From Methylotenera sp. (lineage in GTDB: Bacteria > Pseudomonadota > Gammaproteobacteria > Burkholderiales > Methylophilaceae): a stretch of DNA of 64,000 nucleotides. The notes beneath the pieces are model-generated. The model saw only the letters and a program-made list of their open reading frames with translations, searched no databases and was not told where the DNA came from. The translations under genes were made by a program, and so were the position numbers. Below, one piece after another: positions 27,442 to 37,514 of the stretch. Position 1 is the first letter of the stretch, and every line of letters starts with the position of its first letter. The stretch covers positions 62,001 to 126,000 of the forward strand of contig NZ_JAQSDZ010000016.1 in NCBI RefSeq assembly GCF_029946165.1. Reading direction: 5' to 3'.

Positions 27442-29266
27442 CCTTACCAATATCACCTTACATGATGCGCATCAATCAAACACTACAACACTATATCAAG
27501 ATTTTGTAATTGAATTAGACTCAAACTTACTTTTGCAGTTGATGGCTAGTTACAGCCTAAAAGCAGCTGATGTCACAGGTGATTATGTTTTTAACGCTCT
27601 TGTGTTCGAGCAGTTTATTAAAACTGAGCCTTACAACAGTGGAAATAGTGTTTTAAAAAACACCACAAACGCTATAAGCAGTTGGCCGCAGAACTTAAGT
27701 TGGTCTCATCTTAATCAACATATCAACCATTTTTTGCTTGCTTGGCTTAATGATTACAAACTAGGTGCAAATATAGATGCAGCCTTTCTACTATCGCGCT
27801 GTTTAGAATTAAAATCTAACAAGAACACTCAATTTCAAAGCTTGCTTATCCATTTAATTGCGCGGGTCACACATCAACTAGAGCAATATAAATTCAGTTA
27901 TGTACAAAATTTTGATTTAGATACTGGTCTCCCCAATCAACGTTTATTAATCAACTTACTTAACTTAGGTTTAAGCCATAGCCCGAATTTAAATAACAAC
28001 TTACAGAGTAATTTATCTAGCTCGGATGATTTAGTTGAATCAACTCATTTAGGGTTAATATTAATCAATCTTAATATCAACTTTGGCGAAGTTTCCCAAC
28101 AAATCTCAGCATCTTCCACCTTAATGCTGGCGGTTATGCATACCATACAACGACACTTAAATGAAGATGCTACCTTATTTCACATAGGAGCCACAGACTT
28201 AGCAATTTTGATTAACCCGCTGAAGTCGCCATCGCAATTGAATATCATTGCAACGAAACTCTTACACGCATTTGAAACAGCCCTACCACTAGACAATGTA
28301 ACTTTAATTTTAAACCCTCACTTTGGTGCAATAAGTACTTTTAACGTTCATACAAATGGCATTTCTCTATATGAATACGCTAGATTGGCTCTAAATCAAG
28401 CCATCGCAAATAATGAACAAATTAAAATTTACGACAAGAATATATCCTCATCATTCGTAAGTTCCCAACTTCTTGAAGAAGCTATTATTGAAGCATTCCA
28501 GCAAAATGAGCTATCGCTGTTTTTACAGCCTATAGTCTGTATTAATGATAAAGTTAATAACAAAGGAATTCGTAATTCCGAATTCTGCAATAGTGCAGAG
28601 GGTTTATTGCGTTGGCCAAGCCAACAAGGGCAATCAGTTTCACCTCAGAGGTTAATTGATGTTATTTATAAAAAAGGTTTCGGCAAAGTATTTATACGCT
28701 GGTTAATTAATAGTGCGTGTCAACATTGCGCTGAATTAGCATCTACCTATCAGCACCAAATATCCTTAACACTGAATTTTAGTAGTAGCGACTTATTAGA
28801 TTCCGACTTACCCGAATTACTTTCACAATCTATTACGCTTTGGGGAATCTCTGCAAGCAGCCTAACCATTGAAATTACTGAGAGTGACATTCTAGCTGAC
28901 GAAGTAAAGGTATTGCAGGTACTTGATGACATTGTACAATTAGGTTGTAAAATTGCGCTAGATGACTTTGGAACGGGCTACTCATCCATGACACGTCTAC
29001 GCAATTTGCCCGTAAGCATCGTCAAAATTGATCAGAGTTTTGTGCGGAATATTTCAAACTCAACTCAAGACCAAGCCATTGTTAAATCTATCATTAAATT
29101 AGCCCATAGTTTAGATAAAGAAGTGATTGCAGAAGGTGTTGCAGATTTAGCATGTTTGAATATATTAAAAGAAATGAAATGTGAAAAGATGCAAGGTTAT
29201 TACTACGGAAAACCCATGTCGTTCAATGAGTTTGTCACTTGGCTAGACGCATTTAAAACGCTATAG
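27434..29266 (+). CDS. EAL-domain c-di-GMP phosphodiesterase with degenerate GGDEF
   Basis: A 610-residue protein from the ATG at 27434, which overlaps the HD-GYP stop by 8 bp (a GTG at 27419 is less likely). Residues ~1-150 match nothing known. A GGDEF-like domain starts at FDLDTGLPNQRLL, but its signature reads IGATDLAIL, so it cannot be a cyclase. The EAL domain has EGLLRW in place of EALLRW, plus TLNFSSSDL, IEITESDI, LDDFGTGYSS, VKIDQSFV, VIAEGV and MQGYYYGKP; all metal and catalytic positions are present, so it should cleave c-di-GMP to pGpG. No membrane segment is seen. Confidence 0.92.
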   Translation: MPNLTNITLHDAHQSNTTTLYQDFVIELDSNLLLQLMASYSLKAADVTGDYVFNALVFEQFIKTEPYNSGNSVLKNTTNAISSWPQNLSWSHLNQHINHFLLAWLNDYKLGANIDAAFLLSRCLELKSNKNTQFQSLLIHLIARVTHQLEQYKFSYVQNFDLDTGLPNQRLLINLLNLGLSHSPNLNNNLQSNLSSSDDLVESTHLGLILINLNINFGEVSQQISASSTLMLAVMHTIQRHLNEDATLFHIGATDLAILINPLKSPSQLNIIATKLLHAFETALPLDNVTLILNPHFGAISTFNVHTNGISLYEYARLALNQAIANNEQIKIYDKNISSSFVSSQLLEEAIIEAFQQNELSLFLQPIVCINDKVNNKGIRNSEFCNSAEGLLRWPSQQGQSVSPQRLIDVIYKKGFGKVFIRWLINSACQHCAELASTYQHQISLTLNFSSSDLLDSDLPELLSQSITLWGISASSLTIEITESDILADEVKVLQVLDDIVQLGCKIALDDFGTGYSSMTRLRNLPVSIVKIDQSFVRNISNSTQDQAIVKSIIKLAHSLDKEVIAEGVADLACLNILKEMKCEKMQGYYYGKPMSFNEFVTWLDAFKTL

Positions 29267-29369
29267 TTCGCTTAAGCTCCAAAACCGCCTTAAATTTTTG
29301 AATTGCACTTAACTCAAAATAATTAACAGTCAGCGTATAATTGCCATAACTCACAATTAAGTCGTTACC

Positions 29370-29810
29370 ATGCAAATTACCACCCGCCTAGAATTTGACG
29401 CTGGGCATCGTATTCCAAGCCATAAAAGCCAATGTAAAAACTTACATGGGCATCGCTATGCTATTGAAATCACCCTCTCGGGCGATATCATTCGGCTTGA
29501 AAACGCTTCTGAGAATGGCATGGTCATGGACTTTTCTGATGTGAAAGCCATAGCAAAAAGTGCCGTTGTGGACGTTTGGGATCATGCATTTCTAGTATAT
29601 CAACATGATAAAGAAATATTGGACTTTTTAAACTCTCTACCTAACCATAAAACGGTGGTATTCCCTACCGTTCCAACTGCAGAAAACATGGCTGCTGAAG
29701 CATTTAAAATACTTAAAAGTCAGTATCAAGATACTTATGGCAACCATTTAAAGTTAGAAAAAGTAAGGTTATATGAAACACCCAATAACTGGGCAGATGC
29801 ACTAGGTTAA
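29370..29810 (+). CDS. queD: 6-carboxytetrahydropterin synthase QueD family
   Basis: A 146-residue PTPS/QueD-type enzyme that converts dihydroneopterin triphosphate to 6-carboxytetrahydropterin for queuosine. Zn ligands are FDAGHR and LHGHRY, the catalytic Cys is in SQCKNLHGH, and GMVMDFSDVK, DHAFL, PTAENMA and VRLYETPNNWA are family motifs. It is a lone gene with its own promoter space. A role in another pterin pathway cannot be excluded in an organism that also makes H4MPT, but the catalytic Cys pattern favours QueD. Confidence 0.92.
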   Translation: MQITTRLEFDAGHRIPSHKSQCKNLHGHRYAIEITLSGDIIRLENASENGMVMDFSDVKAIAKSAVVDVWDHAFLVYQHDKEILDFLNSLPNHKTVVFPTVPTAENMAAEAFKILKSQYQDTYGNHLKLEKVRLYETPNNWADALG

Positions 29811-29915
29811 GTTTATATACTAAGTTAAGTCCTATATTTCAGCTTAAATCCTGATTCTTATTATTCTTAATTAGCTCTGGAAGCTTATATTTATATCGCT
29901 TCCAGAAACTTATTC

Positions 29916-31001
29916 TTAAGCCAACTCTTCGCCACGCTCGGCATAGTGCTTGGCTACCCAGTGACGGTACTCACCACTTGTCACATTAGCCACCCATTCT
30001 TGATGATCAAGATACCAATTTACGGTTTTCTCAATCCCCGTCTCGAAGGTTTCTTTTGGTTTCCAGCCTAACTGTGTTGCTATTTTTGTAGCGTCAATCG
30101 CATAACGTTGATCATGCCCTAAGCGATCTTCAACATATGTAATTTGATCGATATATGACAAACCATCTGCGCGTGGTTTTTTTACATCCAGCATTCTGCA
30201 AAGTATTTTTACCACCTCAATGTTAGGTTTTTCATTCCAGCCACCTATATTGTAGACCTCACCTACCTGCCCTGCTTCTAAAACACGTCTGATTGCTGCA
30301 CAATGATCCTCCACGTACAACCAATCACGAATCTGCTGACCAGTACCGTAGATTGGCAATGGTTTGCCAGCAAGTGCGTTATGAATGACTAAAGGTATCA
30401 GTTTCTCGGGGAAATGATGAGGGCCATAGTTGTTAGAACAATTTGTGGTTAAGGTTGGCATGCCATAAGTATGGTGATAAGCCCGCACCAAATGATCTGA
30501 AGCCGCTTTAGAAGCCGAGTAAGGGCTATTTGGTGCATAAGGATGAGTTTCAGTAAATGCAGCATCTTCTTTACTAAGGGAGCCGTATACTTCATCAGTT
30601 GAAACGTGTAAAAATCTAAAGTCTTGACGATTCTCTAAACTTAAGCCAGCCCAATAAGTACGCACGGATTCTAACAAATGGAACGTACCCACCACATTGG
30701 TTTGAATAAAATCTTCAGGGCCATGAATAGAGCGGTCTACATGGCTTTCTGCAGCAAAATTGACCACTGAACAAGGCTTATGTTTGGCTAATAACTCAGC
30801 GACCAGAGCGTGATCACCAATATCACCATGAACAAAAATATGCTCAGGATTATGCTGAACTTCGACAAGGTTTTCTAAGTTACCTGCATAAGTCAATTTA
30901 TCAAGATTAACTACTGGACCTAAGCACTGCTTAATCCAAGCTAATACAAAATTTGCACCAATAAAACCAGCGCCGCCAGTCACAATAATCGTTTTGTTCA
31001 T
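29916..31001 (-). CDS. rfbB: dTDP-glucose 4,6-dehydratase
   Basis: RfbB/RmlB makes dTDP-4-keto-6-deoxyglucose, precursor of rhamnose and other deoxysugars. From the ATG at 31001 (GAAAG 8 bp upstream) it has 361 residues; a TTG at 31016 would add five. Motifs: NAD-binding [11 protein letters not shown], active site STDEVYG, Tyr-Lys pair in [10 protein letters not shown], and [10 protein letters not shown]. rfbA, rfbC and rfbD are not adjacent, unlike the usual rmlBDAC cluster; they may be elsewhere, or another deoxysugar route may use this product. Confidence 0.95.
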   Translation of the reverse strand: MNKTIIVTGGAGFIGANFVLAWIKQCLGPVVNLDKLTYAGNLENLVEVQHNPEHIFVHGDIGDHALVAELLAKHKPCSVVNFAAESHVDRSIHGPEDFIQTNVVGTFHLLESVRTYWAGLSLENRQDFRFLHVSTDEVYGSLSKEDAAFTETHPYAPNSPYSASKAASDHLVRAYHHTYGMPTLTTNCSNNYGPHHFPEKLIPLVIHNALAGKPLPIYGTGQQIRDWLYVEDHCAAIRRVLEAGQVGEVYNIGGWNEKPNIEVVKILCRMLDVKKPRADGLSYIDQITYVEDRLGHDQRYAIDATKIATQLGWKPKETFETGIEKTVNWYLDHQEWVANVTSGEYRHWVAKHYAERGEELA

Positions 31002-31073
31002 ACAATTAACTTTCAATATTTTGGATTTAATTTATTAGATATCATATTGATATATTTAGTATTTTTATGTTTA

Positions 31074-31778
31074 CTACTCTGTCGCATTTACTTCTAATTT
31101 AGCCCATAAACAATCGCTAGACTTTGCTAATGATGCGATGTATTCATCATGCGCAGTAATCTCTGCTTGATTAGCTAACTTAACTAATACTGGTTGCTTA
31201 ATCTGTTGCAATGCATCGCTACTTTTTTGTTGGGGTTTATCCAACTCCATCATTAAGCTGTCTTGACCGCGCGTCATCGCCATATAAACATCGGCAAGTA
31301 ACTCAGCATCTAGCAATGCACCATGCAGCGTACGCTTAGAGTTATCAATGCCATAATGTTTGCATAGCGCATCTAAACTATTACGCTGACCTGGGCGCAT
31401 TTCTTTGGCAATTTTAAGCGTATCGGTAATTTTTGCAGTAATCGACTCAACGGATTTCTGCTCGATTAAGCCAAACTCTCTGTTCAGAAAGCCTACATCG
31501 AACGGCGCGTTATGCATGATTAACTCAGAATCTGCAATAAATGCAATTAACTCATTCGCAATATCAGCAAACCGTGGTTTGTCTTGCAAAAACTCCAATG
31601 AAATGCCATGAACTTCTTGGGCACCTTGGTCAATTTCGCGGTCTGGATTTAAATAATAATGAAAGTGTTGCTTAGTTAACCGACGATTAATGACCTCAAC
31701 TGCTGCCACCTCTATTACACGGTGCCCTTGCGCATGATACAAGCCGGTGGTTTCGGTATCTAAAAAGATTTGACGCAT
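31074..31778 (-). CDS. dnaQ: DNA polymerase III epsilon subunit (proofreading exonuclease)
   Basis: A 234-residue DEDDh 3'-5' exonuclease that proofreads for the replicative polymerase. Motif I is IFLDTETTGL, motif II MHNAPFDVGFLN, and motif III ends HGALLDAELLADVY. The start overlaps the rnhA stop by one base (TAATG), and the order methyltransferase-rnhA-dnaQ, with gloB divergent, matches E. coli gloB/yafS-rnhA-dnaQ. The C-terminal ~50 residues are the expected polymerase-binding tail. Confidence 0.95.
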   Translation of the reverse strand: MRQIFLDTETTGLYHAQGHRVIEVAAVEVINRRLTKQHFHYYLNPDREIDQGAQEVHGISLEFLQDKPRFADIANELIAFIADSELIMHNAPFDVGFLNREFGLIEQKSVESITAKITDTLKIAKEMRPGQRNSLDALCKHYGIDNSKRTLHGALLDAELLADVYMAMTRGQDSLMMELDKPQQKSSDALQQIKQPVLVKLANQAEITAHDEYIASLAKSSDCLWAKLEVNATE

Positions 31779-32236
31779 TATGCTACAACTCCTTGTAAAA
31801 CTTGCTCTACACCTTTATTTGCGAGCATATCTGCCCGCTCATTTCCTACATTACCCGCATGCCCTTTAACCCAAATCCATTGCACGGTGTGTTGCTGTGC
31901 TAACACATCCAAAGCACGCCATAGATCATCATTTTTAACTGGTTTTTTATCTGCCGTACGCCAATTACGCGCTTTCCAGCCGACCATCCATTCCGTCATC
32001 CCCTTTTGCACATACACAGAATCGGTAAATACTTTAGCGTGACACGATTGATTTAGCGCTTCTAAGGCTCGAATAACTGCAGTTAATTCCATACGATTAT
32101 TAGTCGTCAATAACTCTCCGCCAAACAATTCTTTTTCACGTCCTGCGTAGCTAATCCAAGCCCCCCAACCACCAGGACCCGGGTTACCTTTACATGCGCC
32201 ATCTGCATAAATTTCAACTTCTTTACTGTTGCTCAT
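31778..32236 (-). CDS. rnhA: Ribonuclease HI
   Basis: RNase HI cuts RNA in RNA:DNA hybrids. At 152 residues it is close to E. coli RnhA. Catalytic residues are in [17 protein letters not shown] (Asp), [10 protein letters not shown] (Glu), [10 protein letters not shown] (Asp) and the C-terminal GNERADMLA (Asp), with the basic [10 protein letters not shown] loop. AAGAG precedes the ATG. It overlaps dnaQ by one base and follows the methyltransferase by 6 bp. Confidence 0.97.
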   Translation of the reverse strand: MSNSKEVEIYADGACKGNPGPGGWGAWISYAGREKELFGGELLTTNNRMELTAVIRALEALNQSCHAKVFTDSVYVQKGMTEWMVGWKARNWRTADKKPVKNDDLWRALDVLAQQHTVQWIWVKGHAGNVGNERADMLANKGVEQVLQGVVA

Positions 32237-32242
32237 AACTCT

Positions 32243-33031
32243 TTAGTTTTCTTTACCACTTTGTTTTAATAAATTTTTTTGTGTAGGTTTTGACTGGGTT
32301 GGACTTGGAATCAATGTCGACTTCAAAGGTGAACGCTTCCAGTTTGGTTTAATTGGCATCATACCCACTACGCGCTTTTTAGCGACAATGAAATACACGC
32401 CGCCAAGCATAGCACAGCGTCTACTGCTAATCTTATCAAAAAATGAAAAACGCTTTTGCCAAGACGGCTGTTCAAAAGGTGGAATATGGCAGCACATTTC
32501 AACCGACACCACTTCAAAACCGAGTAATGCCAACCAATCTTTTAAACGTGTTAAGCCTATAAATTTGCCATTCCAAGGATAGGATAGTTGATTTGAAACT
32601 TTTTTCTTAAAGCCTGCCGTTACTCCCCATAAGCTTAAGCGATTGAAACCTGAAATTACTAGATGCCCGTCAGGCATCATCACCCTCGCCGCTTCACGCA
32701 AGGTTTGATGGGGGCGCTCACTGAACTCAAGTCGATGCGGTAATAACAATAGGTCTATGCTCATATCTGCAAAAGGTAAAAAGTCATCGCTACAACTAAG
32801 CTGATAATTTGCAGTATCAGTAGCAAATTCAGAAGCTACAAATCGATTAGGAATTCGTGAGTTTCGTAATAAATTCATTTGAGCACAACCCATTTGCAAG
32901 GCATTAAAGCCAAACAAATCCACTACTGCTTGGTCGTACAAAACCTGTTCTTTAGCTTGTAAATATTGACCCGCTGTAGAGGAAAGCCATGCCTGCAGTT
33001 GTTGCTGATTTGAGCGATACGCTATTGACAT
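32243..33031 (-). CDS. Class I SAM-dependent methyltransferase (YafS-like)
   Basis: A 262-residue protein with a methyltransferase_11-type fold: a weak motif I region near VVDLFGFNALQMGC, DMSIDLLLLPHRLEF (motif II region) and VMMPDGHLVISGFNRLSLWG (motif III). The canonical GxGxG is not obvious, so S-adenosylmethionine binding is inferred from the family. It has the position of E. coli yafS between gloB and rnhA. The C-terminal ~40 residues are basic and low complexity. The substrate is unknown. Confidence 0.82.
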   Translation of the reverse strand: MSIAYRSNQQQLQAWLSSTAGQYLQAKEQVLYDQAVVDLFGFNALQMGCAQMNLLRNSRIPNRFVASEFATDTANYQLSCSDDFLPFADMSIDLLLLPHRLEFSERPHQTLREAARVMMPDGHLVISGFNRLSLWGVTAGFKKKVSNQLSYPWNGKFIGLTRLKDWLALLGFEVVSVEMCCHIPPFEQPSWQKRFSFFDKISSRRCAMLGGVYFIVAKKRVVGMMPIKPNWKRSPLKSTLIPSPTQSKPTQKNLLKQSGKEN

Positions 33032-33048
33032 TTGAGTACACAGGCCAA

Positions 33049-33831
33049 ATGATAGATAGTATGAATCATAATCTGCAAATTATACCAATTCCAGCATTTA
33101 AGGATAATTATATCTGGCTTATGCATAACGGTGCGCAATGCACTGTAGTAGATCCAGGAGATGCAGCGCCTGTGATTGAAGCTTTAAAGCGTTTAAACTT
33201 AATACTGACGACCATTTTAATCACCCATCATCATCATGACCATATTGGCGGTGTGACAGAGTTGCTTGAAGCTTTTCCCAAGGCGCTCGTTTACGCACCC
33301 GCACTTGAGCAATACGATTTTAACCACATCGCCATTAACGAAACGAACACAATTGAACTAAAAGACTTAAACATCCCGTTTACTATTTTAGATTTACCAG
33401 GACACACATTAGGTCATATTGCTTATTATTCTGCCGCCCATAAACTTTTATTTTGTGGTGATACTTTATTTGGTGCGGGTTGCGGACGATTGTTTGAAGG
33501 CACTCCAACTCAAATGTATCACTCACTTCAAAAACTAGCGGTATTACCATCTAACACCGCCGTTTACAGCACGCATGAATACACCCTGCATAACCTTAGC
33601 TTTGCATTAATGTTTGAGCCTCACAATCACAAGTTGCTAAATCGACAAAAAAGCACGCAAGAACTACGTGGAGCTGGTATTCCAAGCTTACCATCTACCA
33701 TAGAACTAGAATTAGCAACTAATCCTTTTTTGCGCTGCAATAATAAGGAAATCCATTCGGCGCTTAAACTAACAAGCGCAACAGAAATTGAAATTTTTAG
33801 TAAATTAAGAGAACTTAGAAATCATTATTAA
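33049..33831 (+). CDS. gloB: Hydroxyacylglutathione hydrolase (glyoxalase II)
   Basis: GloB hydrolyses S-lactoylglutathione (and related thioesters) to free glutathione. The dinuclear metal motif is ITHHHHDHIGG, with further ligands in LPGHTLGHIAYY, FCGDTLFGAGCGRLFEG and STHEYTLHN; the C-terminal arm ends in the family manner. The ATG at 33049 (CAGG upstream) gives 260 residues; 33061 is the next choice, and a longer frame from 32989 would overlap the divergent methyltransferase and has no family support. Relevant to detoxification alongside gor at 57 kb. Confidence 0.94.
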   Translation: MIDSMNHNLQIIPIPAFKDNYIWLMHNGAQCTVVDPGDAAPVIEALKRLNLILTTILITHHHHDHIGGVTELLEAFPKALVYAPALEQYDFNHIAINETNTIELKDLNIPFTILDLPGHTLGHIAYYSAAHKLLFCGDTLFGAGCGRLFEGTPTQMYHSLQKLAVLPSNTAVYSTHEYTLHNLSFALMFEPHNHKLLNRQKSTQELRGAGIPSLPSTIELELATNPFLRCNNKEIHSALKLTSATEIEIFSKLRELRNHY

Positions 33832-33960
33832 TCATATAGTTAAATGATATTATTAAAGTTAATTTTAATAATAATTAACTTGACTTTAAACGTCACATTT
33901 TGTTAACATTTGCCAACTTTTTGACAATAGTGCTTAAATATTAAATTAAATTTTGCACTA

Positions 33961-35718
33961 ATGCATCAATTTAACTTCAACCAACATCGAATTATCTCGA
34001 GAACTCATATCAAACTTTCACGCAAGTTAATTTGGTCAACATTAATGGCTATTTCCGCTGTATTACCTAGCTTAGCAGCAATTGCGGAGACCAATGTATT
34101 GGGCGAAGAAATCATTATCTTTGCTGATGATAGCTTTAAACCTGCACCAAAAGACTTAGGCCCAACTGATAAATCTAACAACGAAAAAGTTAGCAGCGCT
34201 AAAAAACCAGAGGTAAATCACTTAGGCGATTCGTTTGAAACAGAGCTTCACGTCAACGATATCGAGACGCAAGAATCGATTGTAGTTAACAACGATGATT
34301 TATGGCAACGCATACGTAATGGTTATGCGATACCTGACAGCACTTCTAGATTAGTTTCAAGGCATGAAGAATGGTATAGCACCCGCCCTGACTATATAAA
34401 ACGCATGGTTGAACGTAGCCAAAAATACTTATTCCATATAGTAGAAGAGGTTGAAAAGCGCAAAATGCCAACGGAAATTGCGCTATTGCCAATGATAGAA
34501 AGTGCCTACAACCCTCAGGCCAACTCTACTAGCAGCGCTTCTGGCATTTGGCAATTTGTACCCGCAACTGGCAAACACTTTGGGCTTAAACAAAATTGGT
34601 GGGTAGACAATAGACGCAATGTGACATTTGCTACTGACGCCGCACTGACTTATTTGCAAAAACTCTATGGCATGTTTGGCGCTTGGGATTTAGCATTAGC
34701 TGCGTACAACGCTGGCGAAGGTACGGTTGGCAGAGCCATAGAGCGAAACCGCAAGTTAGGTTTGCCTACTGATTATGAAAGCCTAGATCTCCCCGCAGAA
34801 ACAAAAAATTATGTGCCTAAGTTACAAGCCATTAAGAATCTAATGACCAATCCCGAGAAATACGGGCTCAAAATTCAAACCATTGCTAATACACCTTACT
34901 TTGCTAAAGTTTCTGCTCCCGCGCAAATTGATGCGCATTTAGCAGCAAAACTTGCCGAAATTAGCGATGAAGAGTTTTTAGCACTTAATCCAAGCAGCAA
35001 GCGTCCTGTTATTACTAGCAATGGTGAAAAGCATGAGTTGCTATTACCGATATTATCTGCACAAACGTTTAGAAACAATCTTGCTGGCTATGACAAGCCC
35101 TTAGTGAGTTGGCGCACGTATTTAGCTAAACGTGGGGAGCGCATGGAAAGTATTGCTTCTAAATTCGGCATGCAACTTTCTCAGTTGCGCATAATTAATA
35201 ATCTACCCAGCCAGAATAAAATTAAAAATTCTGGCACTATTTTAGTACCAAATGGCAATAAAAACGATTTCTACACAGCTAAATCTATCCCTAAATCCAA
35301 CGATGTTATAGCGTTACCACCTTTGGAGAATAATGAAGAGATCAACGCTAAACAAGGCTCAGCAAATATTGACCTTAACAACACTGAAAGCCCTGTCGAA
35401 AACTATATTGAAAGAATTGAACCTGCTAAACAAGTCAGCGTCACACACAAAGTTAAAAAAGGTGAGAATATACAAACGCTCGCTAAGCGCTACGATGTTA
35501 GTGTAAAGCAAATCATGACTGCAAACTCACTTAAAAATGACAAGCTAAAGATTGGTCAAACTATAAAAATAGAGCTTGAAACGGTGAATGCGGCATCCCC
35601 AAAGAAAGTACCAAAAAGTAAGTTAAACGATAAAAACGCCAAATATAAACTAATTAAAAAAAATCAAAACATCAGTGAAAGTAAAATTAAGAAGAAAAGC
35701 AAAACGACACCAAAATAA
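33961..35718 (+). CDS. mltD: Membrane-bound lytic transglycosylase MltD-like with LysM repeats
   Basis: A 585-residue periplasmic peptidoglycan lytic transglycosylase. After a signal sequence (KLIWSTLMAISAVLPSLAAIAE, no lipobox) the GH23 domain (~150-300) shows LLPMIESAYNPQANS with the catalytic Glu, ASGIWQFVPATGKHFGLKQN and ALAAYNAGEGTVGRAI. Two LysM modules follow, near SWRTYLAKRGERMESIASKF and THKVKKGENIQTLAKRYDVS. The C-terminal ~45 residues are Lys-rich. No ribosome site is visible before the ATG at 33961; a TTGACA lies 35 bp upstream, so a very short leader is possible. Confidence 0.93.
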   Translation: MHQFNFNQHRIISRTHIKLSRKLIWSTLMAISAVLPSLAAIAETNVLGEEIIIFADDSFKPAPKDLGPTDKSNNEKVSSAKKPEVNHLGDSFETELHVNDIETQESIVVNNDDLWQRIRNGYAIPDSTSRLVSRHEEWYSTRPDYIKRMVERSQKYLFHIVEEVEKRKMPTEIALLPMIESAYNPQANSTSSASGIWQFVPATGKHFGLKQNWWVDNRRNVTFATDAALTYLQKLYGMFGAWDLALAAYNAGEGTVGRAIERNRKLGLPTDYESLDLPAETKNYVPKLQAIKNLMTNPEKYGLKIQTIANTPYFAKVSAPAQIDAHLAAKLAEISDEEFLALNPSSKRPVITSNGEKHELLLPILSAQTFRNNLAGYDKPLVSWRTYLAKRGERMESIASKFGMQLSQLRIINNLPSQNKIKNSGTILVPNGNKNDFYTAKSIPKSNDVIALPPLENNEEINAKQGSANIDLNNTESPVENYIERIEPAKQVSVTHKVKKGENIQTLAKRYDVSVKQIMTANSLKNDKLKIGQTIKIELETVNAASPKKVPKSKLNDKNAKYKLIKKNQNISESKIKKKSKTTPK

Positions 35719-35791
35719 TCAGAGTGAAAATAAGACAGTGTATAAATAATTCAGCGTAAGAGTCTTCATATAAACTACAACGAGTTAGGCA

Positions 35792-37495
35792 ATGTTGATA
35801 AAGGCAAGAATAAGAATGATGTATAGATACATTAATTTAGGCAGCATTAAACTAGCATTTATTGCCCTACTCACGCCTTTAATAATTGCAGCTTGCGGTG
35901 ACTCATCCTCAAGCAATCAAACTAACAATAAGATTGATTACACAAAAAACTACCCTGCTAGTAACAGCGGCACTCTCATAGATGCAATGACGGGTGAACC
36001 CAGCGGTTTGATTGCCATGATTGCAGGTGAATCAGCGGCATCTGCGATTGCAAGCAATATTTTTAACAGTTTATTAAAATATGATAAGAATCTTGAATTA
36101 ACAGGCGAGTTAGTCGAATCTTGGGATGTATCAAACGACCAAAAGACTATTACCTTTCATCTAAAGCCAAATCTTAAATGGGCAGACAATCAACCATTAA
36201 CCAGCAATGACGTGCTATTCACTTGGCAAAAAGTCACTGATGAAAAAACCCGTACACCTTATGGTTCAGACTTCAAATTAGTCACTAAAGCGGAAGCTCC
36301 AGACGCTAATACTTTTCGAGTGACTTATGCTGCACCTTATGCACCAGCGCTGGATACATGGGCAGGCTTACATATTTTGCCTAAGCATTTACTTAAAGAC
36401 CAAGATATCAACACGACTGCATTTGCACGTAACCCTGTCGGCAGCCATTACTACAAGTTAGAAAAATGGAAGAATGGTCAATTTTTAAAATTGACACGTA
36501 ACGAAAATGCTAGTCAAGGCCAAGCTAAGATAAACAAATTACTATCACGCATCATTCCAGACAAAGCTGCACAATTCTTAGAGTTAAGTGCGGACAATAT
36601 TGACTCGATGGGCTTAAACCCAATTCAGTATGCAAGAATCTTTCCTGCAAGACCTGACCTCAACAAAAACATAGCACTTTACAAAGAGCTAGGTAATAGT
36701 TACACCTATTTAGGCTTTAATCTTAAGCGTAAGCCGTTTGATGACGTTCGTGTGCGTCAGGCGATTAATTACGCTATTAATAAGCAAGAAATCATAGACG
36801 GCGTACTCTTAGGCCTTGGTGAACCTGTGGCTTCACCTTACAAGCCAGGTACCAGATGGAGCAATCCTGAACTTAAACCTTACCCGTACGACCCCAACAA
36901 AGCAAAGGCATTATTAAAGACAGCTGGATATGAAGATCATGATGGTGATGGCGTTTTAGATAAAGATGGCAAACCTTTCACGTTTGAAATTCTAACTAAT
37001 CAAAATAAAGAACGTGAAATGACTGGTGTATTAATACAGCGCCGCCTGAATGAGATTGGGATTAAAGCTAACATTCGTGTATTAGAATGGGCAAGTTTCC
37101 TAGGTCGTTTTATCAAACCTAAAGAGTTTGATGTAGTCGTGCTAGGCTGGAGTTTGTCGTTAGATCCTGATCAATACAGCATTTGGCACTCTAGTCAGCA
37201 AGCACCAGGACAGTTCAATTTTATAAGCTACAGTAATCCGCGCGTAGATAAACTGCTCGAAGAAGGTAGGCTAGAACTTAATCCAGATAAGCGCATGAAA
37301 ATTTATCACGAGTTTTCAAAAATCTTGTTGGAAGACAGTCCTATCGTTTATTTATCAGCAGGTTACGGCTTAACAGCTATTCATAAACGAGTCCGAGGCA
37401 TTAGTAACCCTGCTCCACCCGCAGGCATTGGTCACAACACATATGAATGGTATATTCCGAGTGCCTACGCCCGCAATGAAATGAGTGATCATTAA
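35792..37495 (+). CDS. Peptide ABC transporter substrate-binding lipoprotein
   Basis: A 567-residue SBP_bac_5 (DppA/OppA/SapA) family protein. The N-terminus is a lipoprotein signal with LLTPLIIAAC as lipobox, so it is tethered to a membrane. The core shows KPNLKWADNQPLTSNDVLFTW and FDDVRVRQAINYAINKQEI, typical of the family. An ATG pair at 35816-35819 would give a more usual signal length. It is followed by two permeases (19 bp, then an ATGA overlap) and fabI. The substrate may be di/oligopeptides; no specificity can be read. Confidence 0.92.
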   Translation: MLIKARIRMMYRYINLGSIKLAFIALLTPLIIAACGDSSSSNQTNNKIDYTKNYPASNSGTLIDAMTGEPSGLIAMIAGESAASAIASNIFNSLLKYDKNLELTGELVESWDVSNDQKTITFHLKPNLKWADNQPLTSNDVLFTWQKVTDEKTRTPYGSDFKLVTKAEAPDANTFRVTYAAPYAPALDTWAGLHILPKHLLKDQDINTTAFARNPVGSHYYKLEKWKNGQFLKLTRNENASQGQAKINKLLSRIIPDKAAQFLELSADNIDSMGLNPIQYARIFPARPDLNKNIALYKELGNSYTYLGFNLKRKPFDDVRVRQAINYAINKQEIIDGVLLGLGEPVASPYKPGTRWSNPELKPYPYDPNKAKALLKTAGYEDHDGDGVLDKDGKPFTFEILTNQNKEREMTGVLIQRRLNEIGIKANIRVLEWASFLGRFIKPKEFDVVVLGWSLSLDPDQYSIWHSSQQAPGQFNFISYSNPRVDKLLEEGRLELNPDKRMKIYHEFSKILLEDSPIVYLSAGYGLTAIHKRVRGISNPAPPAGIGHNTYEWYIPSAYARNEMSDH

Positions 37496-37514
37496 ATGAT
37501 AGACATAAATCCTA

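Noticed and set aside
32989-33048. Longer gloB start at 32989
   Set aside because: It would overlap the divergent methyltransferase start, and GloB proteins begin close to the IPAFKDNYIW segment.
33921-33960. Leaderless mltD transcript from the TTGACA at 33921
   Set aside because: No -10 hexamer with more than four matches lies at usual spacing, so it was not listed as a promoter.
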